NCBI GenBank assembly: GCA_937892315.1
Contig: CALAVF010000449.1
Coordinates: 1-9,561 of the forward strand
Direction: 5' to 3'
Length of the DNA stretch: 9,561 bases
Origin: an uncultured Prevotellaceae bacterium
Lineage (GTDB): Bacteria > Bacteroidota > Bacteroidia > Bacteroidales > Bacteroidaceae
In this document: positions 4,553 through 9,561 of the stretch, piece by piece
Numbering within the stretch: the first letter of the stretch is position 1
How the letters are laid out: every line of letters starts with the position of its first letter
Made by a program: the position numbers and the translations under genes
The notes under the pieces: model-generated
Database searches by the model: none
What the model was told of the DNA's origin: nothing
Seen by the model: the letters and a program-made list of their open reading frames with translations, nothing else

Positions 4553-5488
4553 ATGGCAGAGATTATTCAACTTCCAGAGAATGGCGGCAACAGTGGTGTC
4601 GGTAACATTCCATTCTCTATTCCACTCGGAGGTTTCGGTGGATTTGGTAACGGATTCGGCGGTGGCTTTGGCTACGGCATGAATGGCATTGCTGACCTCT
4701 TTGGTCTTGCAATCATCGCATCCATGTTTGGATGGAACGGCGGCAACGGCTTCGGCGGTTGGGGCGGAGGCAACAATGGTCAACTTGGCTTCCTTGCTAA
4801 TCAGTTAAACAATGACAGCGGACGTGAACTGATTATGAATGCAGTCACTTCGCAGGGAGAGGCTAACCGTTCAGCCGTTCAGAGCCTTGCAAATGCTATC
4901 GGTCAGGACTTCAACCTTGTCAACAGCGGTGTGCAGAACGTACAGAACGCTTTGCAGTCCCTCGCACTCCAGCAAGCCGTCAGCGTACCTCAGATTATCA
5001 ACTCCTTGCAGTTGGGCAACCAAACTCTTGCACAGCAGTTCCAGAATTGTTGCTGTGAGCAGAAACTTCTTACCACGGAGCAAGGTTATCAGGCACAGAT
5101 TCGTACCATTGAGCAGACCAACCAACTTGGCTCGCAGGCTGACCGCAATACGGCAAGCATCGTAGGTGCAATCAGTGCTTTGCAGACCAACATGACCAAA
5201 GAATTTTGCGATGTTAAGGAGCGTGAACTGCAAGACAAGATTACGTCTCTCACCGCAAACAACGCATTGCTCCGTTCACAGATTGACAATGCCAATCAGA
5301 CGGCTGCAATCACAAACTATGTAAATGGTCTTGTGACTCCATTGCAGAAAACGGTTGACACAATCGCTAACAAGCAACTTCCGACCGTTCCTGTTGTTTA
5401 TCCAAACATTCAGGCGGTCAATAACACCCCATACAATGGCGGTTATGGCTTTTGGGGCAACGGCTTCGGTAACAACATCGTGTTTTAA
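4553..5488 (+). CDS. Glycine-rich, coiled-coil phage protein with CCC cluster
   Basis: A 311-residue protein starting at ATG 4553 behind an A-rich leader; the in-frame ATG at 4466 overlaps the promoter and is not used. Residues about 25-80 are rich in Gly, Phe, Trp and Asn (GGFGGFGNGFGGGFGYG) with a hydrophobic insert GIADLFGLAIIASMF at 45-59. Residues 85-275 are helical, Gln/Asn/Ala rich and probably coiled coil. They include a triple cysteine at 166-168 (QNCCCEQ) and FCDVKERELQDKI at 218-230, then a C-terminal Gly/Tyr/Phe tail (GGYGFWGNGFGNN). Proteins of this layout, with a CCC(E/D) cluster and an FCD/FCN-KER motif, recur in gut phage genomes, but I know of no established function. First gene after the promoter, so probably highly expressed; a virion or ejected protein is a reasonable guess. 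Confidence 0.85.
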   Translation: MAEIIQLPENGGNSGVGNIPFSIPLGGFGGFGNGFGGGFGYGMNGIADLFGLAIIASMFGWNGGNGFGGWGGGNNGQLGFLANQLNNDSGRELIMNAVTSQGEANRSAVQSLANAIGQDFNLVNSGVQNVQNALQSLALQQAVSVPQIINSLQLGNQTLAQQFQNCCCEQKLLTTEQGYQAQIRTIEQTNQLGSQADRNTASIVGAISALQTNMTKEFCDVKERELQDKITSLTANNALLRSQIDNANQTAAITNYVNGLVTPLQKTVDTIANKQLPTVPVVYPNIQAVNNTPYNGGYGFWGNGFGNNIVF

Positions 5489-5513
5489 TTAACGGAAATA
5501 GGAGGTAAAAAGT

Positions 5514-5849
5514 ATGACTTGTTTCAATAACGTAACAACGAATGCAGGGGGTATTCCGTTACTTACATCTACGACAACCACCATTGGTACTGACACCATC
5601 GACATCTCGTTAGGTTTTCGCAGAATTCAGCCGTTGGGTTACTTTACTGTCCGAATCTCGGATGTAATACCAACAGGCACAACTGCCACCTTGCCTATCA
5701 CATTGACGCTGAACGGAACTACACGGGCTTTGACGCTGCCAAACGGCACACCGCTGACCGCAGCGGCATTGATTAACACAAGTGTCATATTGGTCTATAA
5801 CGACCGTTTCAACAGTGCTTTGATGCTGATGTCACGTACTATTGCGTAA
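5514..5849 (+). CDS. Small beta-rich phage protein, possible virion component
   Basis: A 111-residue protein starting at ATG 5514. The leader has AGGAGGT 7 bases before the ATG, a strong Shine-Dalgarno unusual for a Bacteroidales gene set, where the neighbours use A-rich leaders; this argues for high output. The sequence is Thr/Leu/Ile rich with alternating strand patterns (TDTIDISLGFRRIQPLGYF, then TLPITLTLNGTTRALTLP) and ends SALMLMSRTIA. There is no membrane segment or signal peptide. No family recognised. The beta content, lack of charge and position after a glycine-rich structural-type gene fit a small decoration or spike-type protein, but this is inference. It starts 25 bases after the preceding stop. 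Confidence 0.75.
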   Translation: MTCFNNVTTNAGGIPLLTSTTTTIGTDTIDISLGFRRIQPLGYFTVRISDVIPTGTTATLPITLTLNGTTRALTLPNGTPLTAAALINTSVILVYNDRFNSALMLMSRTIA

Positions 5850-5879
5850 ACGAAGTAATAACAATTAAACAACAAGACG

Positions 5880-6425
5880 ATGGATTTTAATTCACTTGGT
5901 AACGGTAATCCGTTTTACGTGCTCCGCAAAGGAGAGAAGCCAGTTTTGGAAGTGGGTGTGGTAAAGAGCAAAACACAGCCAAGAGCCAAATTCCCAACGC
6001 AAACCCCGAACATCATGCAAGGTGTTCAAATACAGCAGGTGATTGATGTAACGGCAACCATCAACGGAAAGGATGAGACGTTCCCTGACATTCCCGTAAA
6101 CGTGGAAATTGCCGCAAGAGGTAATGACACCTTTAGCGGCAGTCGAGAGGCAATGCTTCAAGCCGTAGATGCCATGTTGCAGACATCAAAGAAAGCAATC
6201 GACCAGATACCTTATCATAAGAGTGTCATTGCCGAAAGTGAAAAGATGCTGGAGGTCTTGAATCCTCAGTATGCTGACAACAAACGTCAAGCACGGACAA
6301 TTCAATCTTTAGAGGAAAAGCAGAGGGCTACAGACCAGAAATTGGCGACGCTTGAACAGCAAAACGCTGAAATGCTTTCTATCCTTCGTTCATTGAATGG
6401 GTCTCCATCACCAAGTTCTGTTTAA
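5880..6425 (+). CDS. Phage protein with C-terminal coiled coil, unrecognised
   Basis: A 181-residue protein starting at ATG 5880 after the A-rich leader CAATTAAACAACAAGACG. The N-terminal half is mixed (NPFYVLRKGEKPVLEVGVVKS, TPNIMQGVQIQQVIDVTATI) and may form a small beta domain. Residues about 85-175 are helical: EAMLQAVDAMLQTSKKAID, then heptad-like ARTIQSLEEKQRATDQKLATL ending in LRSLNGSPSPSSV. No membrane segment, no catalytic motif, no family recognised. The coiled coil suggests it forms oligomers. It sits in the same direction as its neighbours with a 30-base gap upstream and 37 bases downstream, within the run started at 4466. A virion or scaffold-like role is possible. Confidence 0.78.
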   Translation: MDFNSLGNGNPFYVLRKGEKPVLEVGVVKSKTQPRAKFPTQTPNIMQGVQIQQVIDVTATINGKDETFPDIPVNVEIAARGNDTFSGSREAMLQAVDAMLQTSKKAIDQIPYHKSVIAESEKMLEVLNPQYADNKRQARTIQSLEEKQRATDQKLATLEQQNAEMLSILRSLNGSPSPSSV

Positions 6426-6462
6426 TCCGTTGTCTTGTCAAAAGAAAGAAAGGAACAAAATT

Positions 6463-6696
6463 ATGGGATATTTGATTCTGAATACAGACCGTGACGATGA
6501 GATGAAGAGTCTCCGTCATAACATGAGGCGTATGTATCGCCACGATGGTACGATGCCAATGATGCGTCACGATGGTAGCACTAAAGAGCACTATTATCGC
6601 ATGGGTTACAAGCACGCCGTAGAGGACATGGATGACGACTGGTGCGAGGATGAATACTACCGCCGTGCAAGAGATTCGAGAGGCAGATACGTTTAA
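6463..6696 (+). CDS. Small His/Met/Arg-rich phage protein
   Basis: A 77-residue protein. I choose ATG 6463 (MGYLILNTDRDDEM), preceded by the A-rich leader AAAGAAAGAAAGGAACAAAATT, over an in-frame ATG at 6397 that would overlap the end of the previous gene. The middle has repeated short units, RRMYRHDGTMPM then MRHDGSTKEHYYRMGYKHA, and the C-terminus is DDDWCEDEYYRRARDSRGRYV with alternating acidic and basic clusters. MRHDG/YRHDG is used twice. No family recognised. High charge with Arg/Tyr at the end suggests nucleic acid or protein contacts, not more. It is followed by a strong hairpin at 6713-6742. Confidence 0.72.
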   Translation: MGYLILNTDRDDEMKSLRHNMRRMYRHDGTMPMMRHDGSTKEHYYRMGYKHAVEDMDDDWCEDEYYRRARDSRGRYV

Positions 6697-6712
6697 TTAC
6701 TAAATTTTATGG

Positions 6713-6745
6713 GGGAGAGGGTGTATTTGCACACTCTTTCCCTTT
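6713..6745 (+). terminator. GC-rich hairpin, terminator or attenuator
   Basis: GGGAGAGGGTGT (6713-6724) pairs with ACACTCTTTCCC (6731-6742) over 12 positions (two G-T pairs) with loop ATTTGC, followed by only three T and then AACTAA. It lies between two co-directional genes, and I see no promoter before the next ATG at 6770. Partial termination or RNA processing therefore seems more likely than a full stop. Confidence 0.55.
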
Positions 6746-6769
6746 AACTAACAAAGAAAGGAAAGAATC

Positions 6770-7186
6770 ATGGCAAATACATTGATGAACTATTTGATTC
6801 CGTCTGACATGGAACAATACCTGTCATTCTACGGAATGCACTTCAACAAGAAACTCTGTGACTTTGCTGTAAGCAAGATGGAGAAAGAGGACAAGGCTAC
6901 TGGTGCAATGAAAAAAATTACACCAATGACTTTGGAGGAGTTGAAGCCTATTCTTGAAAAGAACAAAGTCGAGGTCGAGAGCAACGATTGGTATGATGCC
7001 TTGTATTTGGCGAATATGGTCAAAGCGGATTATTGGGGCAGTTCAATCGAGGACGAGGCACACATGGCAAAGTACATTGAAGACGTAATTAACGACCCTG
7101 ACGGATATGAGGGGATTGTGTTTTCACGATTCCTTGCTGATTGTAGTGCAAAGGGTGTAGTTATTTTCTGGGATATGCTTATATGA
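6770..7186 (+). CDS. Acidic phage protein of 138 residues, function unknown
   Basis: Starts at ATG 6770 after the leader AACAAAGAAAGGAAAGAATC. The protein is helical and acidic: MNYLIPSDMEQYLSFYGMHF at the start, then MTLEELKPILEKNKVE, then WYDALYLANMVKADYWGSS and a C-terminal helix pair with YIEDVINDPDGY and FSRFLADCSAKG. From memory this pattern recalls a widespread family of short phage proteins of unknown function (possibly the one listed as DUF7841); I cannot verify that here. Its stop overlaps the next start in ATGA (7183-7186), so the two are translationally coupled and may act together. No membrane segment or catalytic motif is visible. Confidence 0.75.
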   Translation: MANTLMNYLIPSDMEQYLSFYGMHFNKKLCDFAVSKMEKEDKATGAMKKITPMTLEELKPILEKNKVEVESNDWYDALYLANMVKADYWGSSIEDEAHMAKYIEDVINDPDGYEGIVFSRFLADCSAKGVVIFWDMLI

Positions 7187-7575
7187 AAACAAGGTACATT
7201 GATATACCCGATGACAAGTGGGGCATTCTTTTCATCTATGATTTTGACATCATGGATGCAGATGAAATGGGTGGGATAATGGAGTCGTTCGGATTGCCTG
7301 AACACAAGATAAACGAATCCATTAAAATCCTTTTAGGGGTCAACACGGGTATGACCATTTCTCGCGAGGATTTGCGGATGAGTGTCATATTTGTTGGTGC
7401 CGCTTCGTCTATGGAGCAGTTCGCCGATACTGTCGCCCATGAATGCGACCATGTTCAAACCGCCATTTGTGATTACTACAATGTTCCTTATGGCAGCGAG
7501 GATGCCGCTTGGACGCAAGGGTATATCATTAGGCGTATCGCACATGAGATTAAAAACGATATATTAAGACATTAA
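7183..7575 (+). CDS. Small HExxH protein, putative zinc metallopeptidase
   Basis: A 130-residue protein overlapping the previous gene by four bases (ATGA). Residues 86-90 are HECDH, a good zincin HExxH motif placed in a helix (FADTVAHECDHVQTAI). A downstream acidic residue, Glu106 in GSEDAAW, is a plausible third zinc ligand, followed by a helix TQGYIIRRIAHEI. This arrangement (HExxH, then Gly-x-Glu-Asp/Glu-x-Ala, then a GY-containing helix) is what I would expect of small phage and mobile-element metallopeptidase-like proteins. The N-terminal 70 residues are mixed, with WGILFIYDFDIMDADEM. No signal peptide, so it acts in the host cytoplasm or in the virion. Substrate unknown. Activity is inferred from the motif only. 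Confidence 0.75.
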   Translation: MKTRYIDIPDDKWGILFIYDFDIMDADEMGGIMESFGLPEHKINESIKILLGVNTGMTISREDLRMSVIFVGAASSMEQFADTVAHECDHVQTAICDYYNVPYGSEDAAWTQGYIIRRIAHEIKNDILRH

Positions 7576-7580
7576 ACTTT

Positions 7581-7937
7581 ATGGAAAGAGAAAAACTTTT
7601 ACAGGAGCACAAGGTAACACTCGAAAGCCTTGTAGAGAAAACAAAATTCTGTTATTCGGAAGAGTTCTACAAACTTGACGAGTTTGAAAAACAGAAGTAT
7701 CAGAAGGACAAGATGGCTACAGAGGGTCATCTAAGTACGCTGTGCAATATCCTTTGGGGTGCAAAGATTCAACTTAACGGAGGTCTTGCAGATATGTTTG
7801 CGTTAAGCCTCCTTGGTTCTATGTTCAACGGAGGAGGTTTCGGAAATCCGTCACCAAGTGCAGATTTCTTGAAACAAAAACTTGAAGAGGACGAGAACAA
7901 AGAAAAGGAACAAGTGTTCGCTATTCCTGTAAAATAG
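7581..7937 (+). CDS. Small phage protein with helical N-terminus and Gly-rich motif
   Basis: A 118-residue protein starting at ATG 7581, five bases after the preceding stop. Residues 1-60 are helical and charged (EKLLQEHKVTLESLVEKT, FYKLDEFEKQKYQKDKMATE), a shape seen in short crAss-like phage proteins. Residues 67-88 read GGLADMFALSLLGSMF then NGGGFG, closely matching a motif in the 311-residue protein at 4553 (GIADLFGLAIIASMF, then GGNGFGG). The C-terminus is acidic (KLEEDENKEKEQ). No catalytic motif or signal peptide; the hydrophobic motif is too short to be a sure membrane helix. It ends the rightward run before the bidirectional terminator. Function unknown; the shared motif hints that both proteins contact the same partner. 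Confidence 0.75.
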   Translation: MEREKLLQEHKVTLESLVEKTKFCYSEEFYKLDEFEKQKYQKDKMATEGHLSTLCNILWGAKIQLNGGLADMFALSLLGSMFNGGGFGNPSPSADFLKQKLEEDENKEKEQVFAIPVK

Positions 7938-7999
7938 AAAACAGAACCGAATAAGCCATTTTTATTTGGTAGGTGGCACATTGTTCAACTTAACAAAGA

Positions 8000-8045
8000 A
8001 ATAGCCGTACAACGCTTATTTGTGGCGAAATACGGCTATTCTTTT
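8000..8045. terminator. Bidirectional terminator between converging genes
   Basis: AATAGCCGTA (8000-8009) pairs perfectly with TACGGCTATT (8031-8040). An inner CGC/GCG adds three more pairs. CTTTT follows on the plus strand and TTTCTTTG on the minus strand. It lies between the rightward gene ending at 7937 and the leftward gene ending at 8047. Confidence 0.8.
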
Positions 8046-8046
8046 G

Positions 8047-8253
8047 TTATTTATTATCCTTATGTTCTTTTACCCATCGCCAAATTTTATTCATTTCCTT
8101 ATCTAAGTTGGTGTCGGTAAACGCAGGATAATTGATTTCCTTTTTACTTATCATCATCATGTTCAAAGCACAGATAAACCCTTCATAGGAATCTATCATC
8201 TTTTGCATCCTTGCAACTTCTCTTACCTCGTTGTCGTTCAGTTTTGTTTCCAT
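8047..8253 (-). CDS. Small helical phage protein, unrecognised
   Basis: A 68-residue protein starting at ATG 8251-8253, behind the leader AAACAACAAGAAA. It is mostly helical and charged (EVREVARMQKMIDSYEGFI, then MNKIWRWVKEHKDNK) with ALNMMMISKKEINYPAF in the middle. No membrane segment, signal or known motif. Its first seven residues, METKLND, nearly repeat those of the next gene upstream in its run, METKQND. It is the last gene of the leftward group, 60 bases after the methyltransferase-like gene, and ends two bases from the bidirectional terminator. Function unknown. Confidence 0.7.
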   Translation of the reverse strand: METKLNDNEVREVARMQKMIDSYEGFICALNMMMISKKEINYPAFTDTNLDKEMNKIWRWVKEHKDNK

Positions 8254-8313
8254 TTTCTTGTTGTTTAAATTATTTAATCCAATAGTAACATCAGTAATCT
8301 TACAGCAACTGCT

Positions 8314-8970
8314 TTATGGGTAGTACACATAGCAATTAGTAAATGTTTGCCTTACCAATTCCATCGGATTTTCATTAAACCATGCGGGGACATAGTTGCA
8401 TATTGCAAAAGTTTTTTTCAAGTCAAGGTTGAGTGTCGGTAGAATCTTGCTTATAAATTCGCCTGCTGTCATTTCGTATCTTTCCGTACCGTCTGCCTTA
8501 AAGTTTTCAAAGTGCCAATCATTGTCGCTCTTAAAAGGTTCAACGGCAATATACTTTGCATGGTCTTGGAACAAGTAAGACTGTGCTCCGTATGATGCAC
8601 CTACATCAATCACCGTCCCGTCTTTTGGTATCATCCGTGAAAGGTAGTAATATGTAGCACCGCCGCACATAAGGTCGTTGCATGATATTTCAGCACTTGC
8701 CTCCGATTTCATTACCCGTTTCATTTCATTGTCTGGAATAAGCGAGCGTACATAGTGCATATAATCCGTACATACAGGGTTTAGAATCATTTCGGGATTA
8801 ACCCTTTTTACAATAGGCTCACGATTGCCTATCCAGTCTTTGTGTTTTTGCTTTAATTCAGGTATAGACAACTTTGCATCTGTTTCTGACGAATAGAACC
8901 CCAAAAGATATTGGTCTTCGTTGTGATAGTCTTGTAGCACAAGTTTCCAGTCATTTTGTTTTGTCTCCAT
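8314..8970 (-). CDS. SAM-dependent methyltransferase-like protein
   Basis: A 218-residue protein starting at ATG 8968-8970. The region from about residue 118 looks like a Rossmann-type SAM-binding fold: motif I as TVIDVGASYGAQSYLF (119-134), an acidic end of the second strand as YIAVEPF (140-146, Glu144), a later strand FAICNYVPAWF (188-198), and a final strand NCYVYYP that closes the protein. The 117 residues before it are helical and mixed (QLLGF-like start, ELKQKHKDWIG, VRSLIPDNEMKRVMK), probably a lid or a separate domain. The VGASYG form resembles FkbM-type enzymes, but the substrate (protein, sugar, nucleic acid) cannot be told. It starts five bases after the stop of the upstream frame, so they share a message. 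A degenerate, non-catalytic member is possible. Confidence 0.65.
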   Translation of the reverse strand: METKQNDWKLVLQDYHNEDQYLLGFYSSETDAKLSIPELKQKHKDWIGNREPIVKRVNPEMILNPVCTDYMHYVRSLIPDNEMKRVMKSEASAEISCNDLMCGGATYYYLSRMIPKDGTVIDVGASYGAQSYLFQDHAKYIAVEPFKSDNDWHFENFKADGTERYEMTAGEFISKILPTLNLDLKKTFAICNYVPAWFNENPMELVRQTFTNCYVYYP

Positions 8971-8975
8971 AAGCG

Positions 8976-9534
8976 TTATTTGTTTTGTTCCCTTAAATAA
9001 TCGACTATCTTGGCCATATCATCAAAGTACAAATCAAAGGAATAGTAATCATCATCCATATAAATAGTGATACCACAACCATCTGGTGCTTCAAAAAATT
9101 CATAAGTTTCAAGAGATAAACCACGCCGAGCCTCTAAAGGTAAATTTTTAAGATTAGTGCGAGCAATGGAAATATCAGCCTGAATCATTTCAATTTCTTT
9201 AGATTCAAGTTCTAATTCTTCAGGAGATTTTAAGCATAGACGTCGATGGTGTTCGTCGATATTTTTTGTTACACTGTATTTCACGCCATTTGTCTGTTCA
9301 TCTGTTTGAAAATTATCAGGATAATCGAATGTATTATTGGATTCAAGATAAATGCCAAAATCATTGCAAGCACGGCAACAAATTTCTTGAAAATCCAAGC
9401 GATAATCAAGGTTGTAAAAGAAAGCGAGAAGATGAATATTGTTGAAAGCCTCATTACATTTAAAGCAATGATAAATCCAAGCGTTGCCGACAAAGTTTGG
9501 TTGAATACCAGTGCCATCTTTGCCTGTACCATTG
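8976..9534 (-). CDS. Primase-type zinc-finger protein, 5'-truncated at contig end, possibly chimeric
   Basis: The frame is open on the minus strand from the adapter junction at 9534 to TAA 8976-8978, about 185 residues; the real start is off the contig. The apparent start at 9398 is an internal TTG. The N-terminal visible part reads NGTGKDGTGI, then WIYHCFKCNEAF and DFQEICCRA. This matches the zinc-ribbon of DnaG/CHC2-type phage and plasmid primases (Cys-x-x-Cys, GNGTGxxGTG, YHCFxC); the first cysteine pair is cut off. Next comes a charged linker and EARRGLSLETYEFF, as in primases with a following toprim region. There the likeness stops: the last 38 residues (EAPDGCGITIYMDDDYYSFD and on) are not toprim-like, and the protein ends. 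It is either a short relative, a truncated gene, or an assembly join near 9090. Confidence 0.55.
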
Positions 9535-9561
9535 AGATCGGAAGAGCGTCGTGTAGGGAAA
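9535..9561. other. Illumina adapter read-through (artefact)
   Basis: The last 27 bases are AGATCGGAAGAGC followed directly by GTCGTGTAGGGAAA, the reverse complement of the 3' part of the Illumina universal adapter. This is library sequence, not biology. It marks the contig end and shows incomplete trimming. Confidence 0.97.

Noticed and set aside
6397..6462. Upstream ATG extending the 77-residue protein
   Set aside because: It overlaps the end of the preceding gene, and the ATG at 6463 has a typical A-rich leader.
9281..9532. Hydrophobic minus-strand frame of 83 residues, apparently a membrane protein
   Set aside because: It overlaps the zinc-ribbon coding frame, whose motif is far more convincing. 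The hydrophobicity comes from T-rich codons in the wrong frame.
1..9561. CRISPR array, tRNA or rRNA genes
   Set aside because: No regularly spaced repeats, no tRNA cloverleaf and no rRNA-like sequence were seen on reading both strands.

Overview
The window looks like part of a tailed phage or prophage of a gut Bacteroidales host, taken from a metagenomic or isolate assembly. Three things support this. Short A-rich leaders precede most starts. Two promoters match the Bacteroides -33 / TAnnTTTG pattern exactly. The gene set is phage-like: a glycine-rich tail protein, a knob-type fibre protein, a tyrosine recombinase of the Bacteroidales type, and many small uncharacterised proteins. The last 27 bases are Illumina adapter sequence, so the right edge is a contig end.

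Layout. Bases 1-2095 (+) carry the 3' part of a glycine-rich tail-type protein, two small unrecognised proteins, and a short fibre-type protein. Bases 1856-2752 form the main discovery, a compact invertible cassette array (shufflon). A constant fibre N-terminus is followed by a GTTCTGGGGGTG site and the expressed C-terminal domain (cassette A). Two silent alternative C-terminal domains (B and C) lie on the opposite strand, each starting at the same site and lacking a start codon. A decayed fourth piece (D) starts at a site copy that has lost one base. The tyrosine recombinase gene (2750-3931, -) ends inside the outermost site, so it is the obvious enzyme for the switching. The predicted outcome is a population of virions with different tips, hence different receptor range.

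Bases 3932-4077 hold a divergent control region. A small membrane protein (probably frameshifted) follows and ends at a strong terminator. A second promoter, with a perfect 14-base palindrome at its start point, drives a rightward run from 4553 to 7937: a large glycine-rich protein with a CCC cluster, a small beta-rich protein, a coiled-coil protein, a His/Arg/Met-rich small protein, an acidic protein, a small HExxH protein and a final small protein. The first and last of these share an unusual peptide motif.

A bidirectional terminator at 8000-8045 separates this run from a leftward group: a 68-residue protein, a SAM-methyltransferase-like protein, and a truncated reading frame with a primase-type zinc finger that runs into the adapter. 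The primase fragment loses its family resemblance abruptly near 9090 and may be chimeric or a remnant.
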